Positions 43,097 to 52,148 of a DNA stretch of 64,000 bases are shown piece by piece (positions within the stretch are counted from its first letter, which is position 1; each line of letters starts with the position of its first letter). This DNA is from CALFER01 sp964472395 (GTDB lineage: Bacteria; CSSED10-310; CALFER01), in assembly GCA_964472395.1 (NCBI GenBank), contig CAYYMM010000002.1, forward strand, positions 1-64,000. The letters are read 5' to 3'. The notes beneath the pieces were generated by a model. That model saw nothing but the letters and a program-made list of their open reading frames with translations, was not told where the DNA came from and did not search any database. Both the position numbers and the translations under genes were made by a program.

Positions 43097-44101
43097 TCAG
43101 ACCGCTCCTCCCAGAAAACGCTCGCAATCGTCCACGTCCTCCTTCGATCCGATAATCAACGGCACGCGCTGATGCAACCCCTCCGGCTCAATGTCCATGA
43201 TCCGCCTCGTTCCGTCGATCGCCCGTCCACCGGCCTGCTCCATGATGAACGCCAGCGGAGACGCCTCATACAGCAACCGGAGCTTTCCGTGCGGCGATTT
43301 GTTGTCCGCCGGGTACAGGAAGATCCCACCCATGAGCAAATTCCGGTGGAAATCCGCCACGAGCGACCCGATGTAGCGCAGGGACATGCCGCTGCCCCCC
43401 TCCTTCTTCGAGCGTTTCGCATGATCGATGTACCGCCGGATTCCGGCATCCCAGTTCGGCGCATTCGCTTCATTCACGCTGTAAAACGCCCCTCTCGGCG
43501 GAATCCGCATCGCCTCGTGCGACAACAGAAATTCCCCGAGCCCCGGATCGAGTGTGAATCCATAGACACCCAGGCCCGATGTATAGACCAGCATCGTCGA
43601 ACTGCCGTACACGACATACCCCGCCGCAACCTGCCGATCGCCCGTCTGCAGACAATCCTCGCATGCTCCCCTTTCGCTGCGCGATATCTTCCGGTGAATC
43701 GAAAAAATCGTCCCGATGCTGACATTCACATCGATGTTGCTCGATCCATCCAGCGGGTCGAAATTCACCGCATAATTCCCCGTCGGGAAGCAATCCGGAA
43801 TCCGGACCCAGTCCTCTTCCTCCTCGCTGGACATCGCGCAGAGCATGCCGAGATGATCGAGTGTATTGATGAGGAGTTTGTTAGCCATCTGGTCGAGTTT
43901 CTGCACTTCCTCGCCCTGGACATTGATCACGCCGGCCTTGCCGAGAATATCACCGAGACCTGCGCGATTGACCTCCCGCGAGATCACTTTGGCCGCGAAA
44001 CCGATTTCGGTGAGCAGTTTCGTGAAATCGCCCCGCGCCTGCGGATACTGGCGCTGCTGCTCCAGAAAATGGCGTTCGAGTGTCATGATTTTGTCCTGCA
44101 T
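43097..44101 (-). CDS. fbp: Fructose-1,6-bisphosphatase, class I
   Basis: A 334-residue cytoplasmic enzyme that hydrolyses fructose-1,6-bisphosphate in gluconeogenesis. It shows the metal/phosphate motif FDPLDGSSNID, SSEEEEDW with the Glu ligands, LRYIGSLVADFHRNLL, GGIFLYPADNKSPHGKLR and the C-terminal EASPLAFIMEQAGG. The length agrees with the family (about 330-340). GGAGGGATCGGGG precedes the ATG at 44101; an ATG at 44116 overlaps that site and is rejected. It lies divergently to the ABC-2 system. Confidence 0.95.
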   Translation of the reverse strand: MQDKIMTLERHFLEQQRQYPQARGDFTKLLTEIGFAAKVISREVNRAGLGDILGKAGVINVQGEEVQKLDQMANKLLINTLDHLGMLCAMSSEEEEDWVRIPDCFPTGNYAVNFDPLDGSSNIDVNVSIGTIFSIHRKISRSERGACEDCLQTGDRQVAAGYVVYGSSTMLVYTSGLGVYGFTLDPGLGEFLLSHEAMRIPPRGAFYSVNEANAPNWDAGIRRYIDHAKRSKKEGGSGMSLRYIGSLVADFHRNLLMGGIFLYPADNKSPHGKLRLLYEASPLAFIMEQAGGRAIDGTRRIMDIEPEGLHQRVPLIIGSKEDVDDCERFLGGAV

Positions 44102-44192
44102 CCCCGATCCCTCCATCCATGCATCCGGTTTACGACCCTGTCCGATCCCTCAACTATAGCATCGCGCGCGCCGGGATGCTATTGTCCCGGAC

Positions 44193-45173
44193 ATGACACA
44201 CACGCCTCCAGCCATTTCCGTCGACCAACTCAAAAAAACATACACGATCCATGAACGCGAAAGCGGACTGGCCGCTGCCTTCCGCAGCCTCCTGTTCCGG
44301 AAAACCCGCGATATCGATGCCGTTGCCGGGATCTCATTCGATGTCCGCCCCGGCGAAATCGTCGGTTTTCTCGGCCCCAACGGCGCGGGCAAAACGACCA
44401 CGCTTAAGATGCTTTCCGGACTCCTCCATCCGACATCCGGCACCTGCCGCGTGCTGGACTGCCTGCCGCATCGGCGCGAAAAACGATTCCTCAGACGCAT
44501 CACCCTGGTCATGGGCCAGCGCAATCAACTCGTCTGGGATATCCCCGCCATGGACTCGTTCGAACTCAACCGGGCCATCTACAGGATCCCACTCCCCCTT
44601 TTCAGATCCACCCTGAAGGAACTCGACGATCTCCTCGAACTGGATGCGATCGTCCGAAAACCGGTCCGGAACCTGTCCCTGGGCGAACGGATGAAATGCG
44701 AAATCGCCGCCGCGCTGCTCCATCGCCCGGATGTCCTGTTTCTCGATGAACCCACCATCGGACTCGATGTCACCATGCAGCGTCGGATCCGCTCGTTCAT
44801 CCGCGATTACAATGCACGGACCGGCGCCACGGTGCTCCTCACCAGCCATTACATGGCCGACGTCGAAGCGCTCTGCCGGCGCGTCATCGTCATCCATCAC
44901 GGCCGCATTCTGTTCGACGGCGACCTGTCCGATCTGGTCCAGCGATTCTCTTCGACGAAAACGATTGTCGTCAAACTGGAAAACGGCGGCGCGGATCTGA
45001 GCCGGTTCGGACATGCCGTCGTGCTGGAGGATGGCGGAGTGGCGCTCCGGGTTCCGCGCTCGGACACGGCCCGTATCACCGAACAACTGCTCGCGACGCT
45101 CCCCGTCACCGACCTGACCGTCGAAGATACGCCGATCGAAGAAGTGATCGAGCAGGTTTTTGCATTGGAATGA
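44193..45173 (+). CDS. ABC-2-type transporter ATP-binding protein
   Basis: A 326-residue ATPase. Walker A is GPNGAGKTT, the Q-loop region VMGQRNQLVWD, the signature LSLGERMK and Walker B VLFLDEPTIGLD, followed by SHYMADVEALC. A C-terminal extension (about 225-326) is typical of ABC-2 exporters of drugs, polysaccharides or lipids. It is the first gene of a three-gene unit; the first permease begins 4 bases after its stop. A TATTGT 7 bases before the ATG might give a leaderless start, but the match is weak. Confidence 0.9.
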   Translation: MTHTPPAISVDQLKKTYTIHERESGLAAAFRSLLFRKTRDIDAVAGISFDVRPGEIVGFLGPNGAGKTTTLKMLSGLLHPTSGTCRVLDCLPHRREKRFLRRITLVMGQRNQLVWDIPAMDSFELNRAIYRIPLPLFRSTLKELDDLLELDAIVRKPVRNLSLGERMKCEIAAALLHRPDVLFLDEPTIGLDVTMQRRIRSFIRDYNARTGATVLLTSHYMADVEALCRRVIVIHHGRILFDGDLSDLVQRFSSTKTIVVKLENGGADLSRFGHAVVLEDGGVALRVPRSDTARITEQLLATLPVTDLTVEDTPIEEVIEQVFALE

Positions 45174-45177
45174 TCTC

Positions 45178-45981
45178 ATGAGGGGACTGTTCGATTTGTA
45201 TCTGGCGCAATTCAGGACGACCATCGCCGTGCAGCTCCAGTATCGCGCCGCCCTGATCATCTGGCTGATCGAAACGATCCTCGAACCGTTGATCTACATG
45301 ATTGTCTGGTCGACGGTCGCGCGGGCGGGTCAGGGCAGTGTGGCGGACTATGCGCCGCGCGATTTTGCGGCCTATTACATCCTTTTCATGCTGGTCAATC
45401 ACATCACCTTCACCTGGATCATGTGGGAATTCGAGTTTCGGGTGCGGCAAGGGTATTTGTCCGGATTGCTCCTCCGACCGATCCACCCGATTCATCGTGA
45501 CATCGCGGAAAACATGACCTACAAAGCGCTCACGCTGACCGTCATGCTGCCGACCGCGGCAGTGCTGACGTGGCTGTTCGACCCGGCCTTTCAGTTCTCC
45601 CGCCGGACGATCTCGCTCTTCATCGTTTCGGTCGTTCTGGCGTTTCTGATGCGCTTCCTGCTGGAATGGACGCTGGCACTCGCGGCTTTCTGGACGACGC
45701 GAACCAGTGCGATCAATCAGATGTATTACGTCGTCATGATGTTTCTCTCCGGCGAAATCGCCCCGCTGGCGCTGCTCCCCGAACCGATGCAGCAGGTCGC
45801 GCATCTCCTCCCGTTCCGCTGGATGCTGGGATTTCCGGTGGAGATCGGCCTGAACCGCCTGACACCCGTCGAGATTCAGCACGGAATCCTGATTCAGGTG
45901 GTCTGGATCGTTCTGGCGACGGGCCTGATGCGGTTTTTCTGGAGCCGGGGGCTTCGGCGGTATTCGGCGGTGGGCGCATGA
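45178..45981 (+). CDS. ABC-2-type permease subunit 1
   Basis: A 267-residue membrane protein with about six helices. It resembles the DUF990/ABC2_membrane_6 group (VQLQYRAALIIWLIETILEPLIYMIVW near the start, WEFEFRVRQGYLSGLLLRPIHPI, and WMLGFPVEIGLNRL later). The ATG at 45178 directly follows the ATPase stop. A TTG at 45160 would overlap the ATPase gene and is less likely. It overlaps the second permease by 4 bases. Confidence 0.85.
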   Translation: MRGLFDLYLAQFRTTIAVQLQYRAALIIWLIETILEPLIYMIVWSTVARAGQGSVADYAPRDFAAYYILFMLVNHITFTWIMWEFEFRVRQGYLSGLLLRPIHPIHRDIAENMTYKALTLTVMLPTAAVLTWLFDPAFQFSRRTISLFIVSVVLAFLMRFLLEWTLALAAFWTTRTSAINQMYYVVMMFLSGEIAPLALLPEPMQQVAHLLPFRWMLGFPVEIGLNRLTPVEIQHGILIQVVWIVLATGLMRFFWSRGLRRYSAVGA

Positions 45982-46763
45982 AACTGCTCCGTCTGCTCTG
46001 GCTCTATTTCCGCCTCGGTGTCCTGAGCGAGATGGAATACCGGATCAACTTCTTCATTCAACTCGGGCAGTCGATGCTGTCGCTGGGCGCCGCCGTCGCG
46101 AATCTCGCCATCGTCTTTTCCCATACTTCCAATCTCAACGGATGGGATCCGCCCGCCCTCACGGTGCTGCTCGGGATCTTCTTCATGATGGGAGGCGTGA
46201 TCGGGTTCGTCATTGAGCCGAGTCTGCAGCGTTTGATGGAAGATATCCGTGAAGGAACGCTCGATTTCGTGCTGATGAAGCCCGAGGATTCTCAATTGCT
46301 GGTCGGTGTCCGGCAGGTCAGGATCTGGAAACTGTTCGACATCGGCCTCGGATGCGCAGTGATCGTGACGGGGCTGATCTGGTCGGGTGAGGGGGTCTCG
46401 GTGGGGAATCTCAGCGTCTTCGCCCTGACGATTCTGGCCGGAACGGTTATTGTCTACTGTTTCTGGATGCTGTTGGCGACGCTGACGTTCTGGTTCGTGA
46501 AACTCGAAAATATTCTCGTGATCTTCCAGTTCGTCTACCAGGCCGGGCGCTGGCCGGTGACACTGTATCCGGCCTGGCTCCGGTTTGCCCTGACGGTGAT
46601 TGTGCCGGTGGCATTCGCGACGACCGTGCCGGCGCAGGCGATCACCGGCGGTCTGGAGACGGAGATGCTGGCAGGGGCGGTCCTGTTCGCGGTTTTCCTG
46701 TCCGTTGCCGCGAGGCTTTTCTGGAAGGTCGGTGTGAAGCGATACTCCGGCGCTTCGAGTTGA
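45978..46763 (+). CDS. ABC-2-type permease subunit 2
   Basis: A 261-residue membrane protein with about six helices, homologous in layout to subunit 1 (SEMEYRINFFIQLGQSMLSLGAA, EDIREGTLDFVLMKPEDSQL, WPVTLYPAWLRFALTVIVPVAFATTVPA). Two unequal permeases with one ATPase indicate a heterodimeric exporter. The ATG at 45978 overlaps the previous stop (ATGA). The earlier reading frame from 45570 is a shadow. No substrate can be inferred. Confidence 0.86.
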   Translation: MKLLRLLWLYFRLGVLSEMEYRINFFIQLGQSMLSLGAAVANLAIVFSHTSNLNGWDPPALTVLLGIFFMMGGVIGFVIEPSLQRLMEDIREGTLDFVLMKPEDSQLLVGVRQVRIWKLFDIGLGCAVIVTGLIWSGEGVSVGNLSVFALTILAGTVIVYCFWMLLATLTFWFVKLENILVIFQFVYQAGRWPVTLYPAWLRFALTVIVPVAFATTVPAQAITGGLETEMLAGAVLFAVFLSVAARLFWKVGVKRYSGASS

Positions 46764-46875
46764 TTGCTCACTGGAGTTTGAGACACGCGCGCGGTTCTGA
46801 TAGGGTGGAATCAATCATTCACCGATCGGATATCGGTCACATCTGTCTGACCGGATCGTTTAAAAGGAGTGTTCA

Positions 46876-48969
46876 ATGAAGAAGCCCTTAAAATCCACGT
46901 TCTTGATCATGTCAACTCTGATTGCGCTGATCTGTTTCACCTCACCCGTTATTCCGGCAACCGATCGGGGGCCTTGCGACGAGGCTTACTACACCAACGG
47001 ATTACCGGATTACACCAATGGATATCTGTGCGATCGTCACTCGCAGCCATCCGTCGTCGATTCCTGGATGATCGATGATGTTTTGATTCCCGACTCGATC
47101 TTTCTGACCGGATTGGCATTCTGGACGGTCAGCCCATCAAATTATCAGTTTGAGGATCGCGGTGATTTCATCATTCTGTCCGATGACAGCGGAGTTCCAG
47201 GCGCCATTCTCGTTCAGGCGCACAATGTGCCGCTGACCCGCACGGAAACTGGCAATACCTTCTTTTCTTTACCGGAGTACATCCACACCTTCGAAGGTCT
47301 CGACATTCCTCTGAACGCAGGTTCCTACTGGATCGGGATGCGGCCCACCAACGGCCTGGATGCCGGATTGAGTTATCATCTCGCCGCCCCCGTGACCGGG
47401 CAGAATGCGTACTTCCGGTACACCGCTAACGGGTTTCCGTCATGGACTGATTCAGAATCCGCCTTCGGAATTCCGGTCGGATTGGCGTTTTGCATCTTTG
47501 CGGATCCCTATGATTTCACTGTGCCAGGGCTGACCCCATGGCAAACCGCTCCTGCCACACCGTTCGAGTACAATCGGTTCGACGCCGAGTTCGTTCCGGG
47601 ACCGGAAGGGGAAGAGTGGGCGAATTGCGTGTATGTCCTGGGTGGCCGCACTTCTGCCGCGACCGAATCGCCGGACATCTATCGCTATGACCCGCTAACC
47701 GGCACGTTCAGCGATACCGGTGTCGACATGATCGAGGATGTCAGCAACTACACCGTCAATCTGATTCTCGACGACGGCACCGGCAACGGGCCTGCGCTGT
47801 ATGTCATGGGTGGCTACAACGCGGAATCGGCCGCAACGATCAGTCTGGTTCAGCGGTTCTATCCCGCGACAGGAACGATCGAATCACTTCCGTCGGATCC
47901 GCTGCCGATAGTCATCGGCACCGAGTTTGTGAACGCCTCCGGCACGGCGGTTGTCGATGATGTGGTGTATGTGTTCGGCGGACGCGCGGTGCTTACGACA
48001 CCATACTTCACATCCGAAACGTGGTCGTTCAACCCGAATCAGCCCGCCGGATCGCGATGGTCGAATCTGGGCATCGAACTGAGCGAAGGCCGGGCATCGA
48101 CGATGACGGCCGTGCAGGGAACTCGGATTTTCTGTTTCGGCGGAGATTCAGCTTATGATGGCAGCACGCTGACAGCCACGAACAGCGTTGAGATGCTCGA
48201 TATCGCCAATCTGTCGGCTGGTTGGGTCTCACGATCCGATCTGCCGTTCATCATCGGCGAGGGTCAGGGCTTTCATGTCCCCTATGGCCCGGGCATCCCG
48301 GCCTCGTTCCTGCGGAAAGTCGCGATCGCAGGCGGAGGGCAATGGCCCGATCAATCCTCCGAAGCCCTGCTCGGAGATCTGCCGACGGATATCTGGAACG
48401 CCGGATTCCCGGACCTGAACGAAGCCCGGCGCAATCATGCCGGTGTGTTCATCCCCCTGACGACCGATGCCCCCGACGACGGTCTGCCGGGTTTCTGGGT
48501 GTTCGGCGGCAGAACGGTGTCGGATGATCCTCCATACGGCTCACCGGAGTATTATTCCGTTCCGTGGATTCCGACGCCCACACCGTCCGCCGCTCCGACA
48601 CCAACGCCATCCGTCTGCACGGAACTGGGCTGCCAGATCAAAATGCCTTCCAATCTGTTCAATGCCGGCGATCTCTGTTCCTGCACCCTGACCATCTGCA
48701 ATCCCTCGTCCACCACCTATCCCCAGGTGCCTGTTTTCGCGATTCTGGATGTGTACGGCCTGTATTTCTTCGCCCCGGATTTCTCGAACTTCAATCATTA
48801 TACGCTCGATATCACACCTGGTGAGCAGGAGGTCGAAGTGCTTCCGGATTTTACCTGGCCGGAAAATGCCGGTGCCGCCTCGGGAATTCTGTGGTATGCT
48901 GCCATGACGAACGCAGATATCACGGACCTGTTCGGAGTACTGGGGCAATTTGAATTCGGCTGGGAATAA
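46876..48969 (+). CDS. Secreted Kelch-type propeller protein with lineage-specific C-terminal domain
   Basis: A 697-residue exported protein. A signal peptide (to about 29) leads to a beta-sandwich-like domain (about 33-210: GDFIILSDDSGVPGAILVQ, GSYWIGMRP). Kelch-like blades follow (about 235-560: CVYVLGGRTSAATESPDIYRY, VVYVFGGRAVL, RIFCFGGDS, FWVFGGRTV). After a PTPTPSAAPTPTPS linker comes the C-terminal domain of about 118 residues shared with the protein at 30758. AAAAGGAGTGTTCA precedes the ATG. Its last 20 bases overlap the MFS gene. Confidence 0.85.
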   Translation: MKKPLKSTFLIMSTLIALICFTSPVIPATDRGPCDEAYYTNGLPDYTNGYLCDRHSQPSVVDSWMIDDVLIPDSIFLTGLAFWTVSPSNYQFEDRGDFIILSDDSGVPGAILVQAHNVPLTRTETGNTFFSLPEYIHTFEGLDIPLNAGSYWIGMRPTNGLDAGLSYHLAAPVTGQNAYFRYTANGFPSWTDSESAFGIPVGLAFCIFADPYDFTVPGLTPWQTAPATPFEYNRFDAEFVPGPEGEEWANCVYVLGGRTSAATESPDIYRYDPLTGTFSDTGVDMIEDVSNYTVNLILDDGTGNGPALYVMGGYNAESAATISLVQRFYPATGTIESLPSDPLPIVIGTEFVNASGTAVVDDVVYVFGGRAVLTTPYFTSETWSFNPNQPAGSRWSNLGIELSEGRASTMTAVQGTRIFCFGGDSAYDGSTLTATNSVEMLDIANLSAGWVSRSDLPFIIGEGQGFHVPYGPGIPASFLRKVAIAGGGQWPDQSSEALLGDLPTDIWNAGFPDLNEARRNHAGVFIPLTTDAPDDGLPGFWVFGGRTVSDDPPYGSPEYYSVPWIPTPTPSAAPTPTPSVCTELGCQIKMPSNLFNAGDLCSCTLTICNPSSTTYPQVPVFAILDVYGLYFFAPDFSNFNHYTLDITPGEQEVEVLPDFTWPENAGAASGILWYAAMTNADITDLFGVLGQFEFGWE

Positions 48970-50263
48970 CAGAGCAACATCGATCATCGCGTGGGCGCTG
49001 TACGATTGGGGGAACTCTGCTTTTGCGACAACGGTCATGGCGGCGTTCTTCCCGATCATGCTCAAACAATACTGGGATGCGGGGTCGGACACGGCCCTGA
49101 GCACCGCCCGGCTGGGCGTCACCAACGCTCTTGCCGGCCTTCTGCTCGCGCTGACAGCGCCGCTGCTCGGAGCGATTGCGGATCATGGCTCCTCCCGAAA
49201 ACGTTTCCTCGGTTTTTTCGCTTTTTCAGGCGCTGCCGCCACAGCCTCACTCGCGTTCATCCCCTCACACCGCTGGGATCTCGCACTCCCCCTCTTCGCC
49301 GCCGGCCTCTTCGGCTACTCGGCCGCCAATATCTTCTACGACGCACTCCTCACCATCGTGTCGCCTCGGGATCGCGTCCATGCCGTGTCCGCGCTGGGAT
49401 ACTCGCTCGGATACCTGGGCGGTGGTCTCCTGTTCGCGCTCAATGTCTGGATGACGCTGGATCCGTCCCGGTTCGGTCTTGCATCGACGAGTGCCGCCGC
49501 ACTTACCTCCTTCCTGATCGCCGGAATCTGGTGGGCTGCCTTCACTCTGCCCTTGCTGATGCTGACGACGGAGCCCCGTCCGACCGGAGTTCACAGTCCT
49601 GCCTCGATCCGCATGGGACTTCGCCGTTTACGGGACACATTCCGTGAAATCCGGGCGTTGAAACCGATCTGGCTGTTCCTGCTCGCCTACTGGTTCTACA
49701 TCGATGGTGTGGATACGATCATCAAGATGGCGGTGGATTACGGTGTGGCGATCGGGCTGGATAGTTCGGGGCTGCTCAGAGCGCTCATCATCACCCAGTT
49801 CATCGGGTTTCCGTCGGCTCTTGTGTTCGGGTGGGCCGGTGAGCGCATCGGGGCGCGCAACGGGATATTCATCGCCCTCGCAGGGTATCTCGCGGTCTCG
49901 ATCTACGCCGGTTTCATTTCGACCGGTTTCGAGTTTTATCTGCTGGCTGCGGTGATCGGGCTGATCCAGGGAGGCGTTCAATCTCTGAGTCGCTCGATGT
50001 TCAGCCGCATGATCCCGCCGGAGAAATGCGCGGAGTACTTCGGGTTTTACAACATGCTGGGCAAATTCGCGGCGGTCGCGGGGCCGGCGATCATCGGTTT
50101 GACGGCGTATACTCTAAGCCGTCTGGGGACGTCTCCCGGGATCGCTTCCCGCCTGAGCATCGTGTCGGTGGCGATCCTGTTCGTGATTGGCGGTTCTATT
50201 TTATTCCGCGTGCCGGTTTCACCAGAATCACACGGTGTTCCAGCCGCTCCGACTCGCTCCTGA
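48950..50263 (+). CDS. UMF1/Atg22-like MFS transporter
   Basis: A 437-residue membrane protein with about twelve helices. It opens with IIAWALYDWGNSAFATTVMAAFFPIML, the hallmark of the UMF1 group, and has LLGAIADHGSSRKRFLGFF in the loop between helices 2 and 3. Yeast Atg22 exports amino acids from the vacuole; bacterial members are uncharacterised. The start is taken as TTG at 48950, overlapping the preceding gene by 20 bases, because homology begins almost at once; no ATG is available. It converges with the gene at 50196 and overlaps it by 68 bases. Confidence 0.87.
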   Translation: MNSAGNNRATSIIAWALYDWGNSAFATTVMAAFFPIMLKQYWDAGSDTALSTARLGVTNALAGLLLALTAPLLGAIADHGSSRKRFLGFFAFSGAAATASLAFIPSHRWDLALPLFAAGLFGYSAANIFYDALLTIVSPRDRVHAVSALGYSLGYLGGGLLFALNVWMTLDPSRFGLASTSAAALTSFLIAGIWWAAFTLPLLMLTTEPRPTGVHSPASIRMGLRRLRDTFREIRALKPIWLFLLAYWFYIDGVDTIIKMAVDYGVAIGLDSSGLLRALIITQFIGFPSALVFGWAGERIGARNGIFIALAGYLAVSIYAGFISTGFEFYLLAAVIGLIQGGVQSLSRSMFSRMIPPEKCAEYFGFYNMLGKFAAVAGPAIIGLTAYTLSRLGTSPGIASRLSIVSVAILFVIGGSILFRVPVSPESHGVPAAPTRS

Positions 50264-52145
50264 TCCGCCTGATTTCACGATATCCGGCCGGATCGATATC
50301 CACGGCCGCCCACCGGACCATTTCATCGTGACGGTACACATGCCCGTTCATCCGTGTCCGGATCTGCCAGCTTGCATGTTTGAACCGCGCATCGGCATTC
50401 TTCGGTGTCTGGAGGATATCGAGGGTCTCCGGAAGCGTCACCGACACCGAGACGGTTTCCCGTGCCGTCGAATCCAGCCGCATCGGCAGCATTCGCTCGG
50501 GCATCGAGGTCAGCACGGGGATGCGCGCAAACGGCAGCCGGAACACCGGAATCTCGATGACCGACAGATCGCCCATTTCCGGACAGATCCGGCCTCCTGA
50601 AAACGCAATGCGGATCCTGGGAGACTCCGTCATGTCATTCCAATCCGATTCGGTTACCGTTCCGATGATCGCTCCGGGAATGCACTGGACCAACTGCCGT
50701 TCATAGGCCCGATACCGCTCTTCCGGCGACAGATCCCGGTTCTCCTCCCGGGCCCAGTATGAAAAATACCCCTCTCCCATCCAGGTGATTTCGCCGGATA
50801 TCCGGCCGGTTTCATCCAGCACCAGATTCATCTCGAGTTTACTTTGCGACGCTTCGGGCGGGAGCACGGGAATCGATTCGATTGCATGCCGGTTCTGACC
50901 GATCCGAAGGGCTTTCCGGCCCGCCGAGGCGATAAAGAAACCGAACGGGAGATTATCCAGGCCGGGATCCAGCCAGTATCGGCGTTTTGCGGTGAGTTCC
51001 ACGATACATCCCGCAGAATCGAACTGTTCGATTGAAGGCACACTCGGCTCGATGATGAGCGAATCGCGGTTGAACAGAACCAGTTCCGCTGCGATTCCGG
51101 CCGCGCGGTAGAGCGCCATCAGCAGGACCGTTTTATCCCGGGTATCCCCGAAACGCCGTTCCAGTGTCTGGGCAGGGGGAGTCGGATCATATCCTGCCAA
51201 TTGCACAGGAATCTCGATCATCCGGATGTTTTCACTCACCCAGTAATAGATCGCTGCGGCGCGTTCGATGTCCGTTACGCACCCCGCGGTGATCACACCG
51301 AGCAACTCACGGGTGTCGAACGGCGCTTCGACGGCTCGCATAAAGCGGCTCCGGAGCCACCCTGCGGCGGATGTCCAATCCCGGGCGCATGAATACTGGA
51401 GTCTCGGAACCACATTCTGTTCCGGTGCGCTGCCCCATTCGCTCCGGACCATCGCCGTGTCCTCGCGACTCCAGGCATACTCGATCACCCGCCCCTTCGA
51501 GACGGAGGGGGTTTCGAGATTCCCCGCGATGGCATAGGTGAACGGCACGGAAGCCGGGATGTGGATCCTGAGATCCTCCCGGAGCACGGGAATGGCATCC
51601 TGAAAAATGTGATGCCCGCTCAATGGACGCTCGTCGGCGGGATACGTTGCCGACATCTTCACCTTGTAGTGGATGATCGTTCCGGGTTCGACGCCGGAAA
51701 ACGACACGATGCGTTGCCGGATCGCACCGTACACGGCCGCATCCATGAGCCATGGCGGGATGATCTCATTGTCCGCCCCGTCCATCAGAGGCATCAGGCG
51801 TCCGTCCGGCGTCTGGGTTTCCGCCGACAGCAGTTCGACGGTCTCGAAGCGCTGATCGAACAGCACTTTCAGATCCCCATAGAGATTCTTCCCGTTACCC
51901 GTCAGAATTTTCATCCAGACTTCCTGAACCGTCACCCGGCTCCGGTCGTTCGGAATATCGACGTCGGTGTCTCTCGACAGGATGACCGCATCGGCATCCT
52001 CCAGGAGCACCGGATCAACCGGATCCGTTGCACGCAACACCGGCACCGTTTCGGAAATGACCCGTTCCTGGGCTAGGAGTGGCCACGCAACGACCAGTGC
52101 GGCAACCAGCGCGGCAACCATAACGCTCGTTCGGATCGTTCGCAT
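50196..52145 (-). CDS. DUF3857/transglutaminase-like protein lacking the catalytic Cys and His
   Basis: A 649-residue exported protein with a signal peptide (VMVAALVAALVVAWPLLA). A DUF3857-type domain (about 30-260) is followed by a transglutaminase-like core. Where active relatives read G-x-CKDK, this one has GDTRDKTVLLMALYRAAGI with Thr335. The region of the catalytic His reads FDSAGCIVEL without a His; the later Asp (YWLDP, Asp393) remains. It is therefore probably a catalytically dead paralogue of the upstream gene. It starts 3 bases after that gene's stop, with GGGAGATAGGTC as ribosome site. Confidence 0.86.
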   Translation of the reverse strand: MRTIRTSVMVAALVAALVVAWPLLAQERVISETVPVLRATDPVDPVLLEDADAVILSRDTDVDIPNDRSRVTVQEVWMKILTGNGKNLYGDLKVLFDQRFETVELLSAETQTPDGRLMPLMDGADNEIIPPWLMDAAVYGAIRQRIVSFSGVEPGTIIHYKVKMSATYPADERPLSGHHIFQDAIPVLREDLRIHIPASVPFTYAIAGNLETPSVSKGRVIEYAWSREDTAMVRSEWGSAPEQNVVPRLQYSCARDWTSAAGWLRSRFMRAVEAPFDTRELLGVITAGCVTDIERAAAIYYWVSENIRMIEIPVQLAGYDPTPPAQTLERRFGDTRDKTVLLMALYRAAGIAAELVLFNRDSLIIEPSVPSIEQFDSAGCIVELTAKRRYWLDPGLDNLPFGFFIASAGRKALRIGQNRHAIESIPVLPPEASQSKLEMNLVLDETGRISGEITWMGEGYFSYWAREENRDLSPEERYRAYERQLVQCIPGAIIGTVTESDWNDMTESPRIRIAFSGGRICPEMGDLSVIEIPVFRLPFARIPVLTSMPERMLPMRLDSTARETVSVSVTLPETLDILQTPKNADARFKHASWQIRTRMNGHVYRHDEMVRWAAVDIDPAGYREIRRIRSESERLEHRVILVKPARGIK

Positions 52146-52148
52146 GAC

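Noticed and set aside
44180..44193. A leaderless promoter (TATTGT 7 bases before the ATG) for the ABC-2 ATPase
   Set aside because: The -10 match is only 4 of 6 and no -35 box was established.
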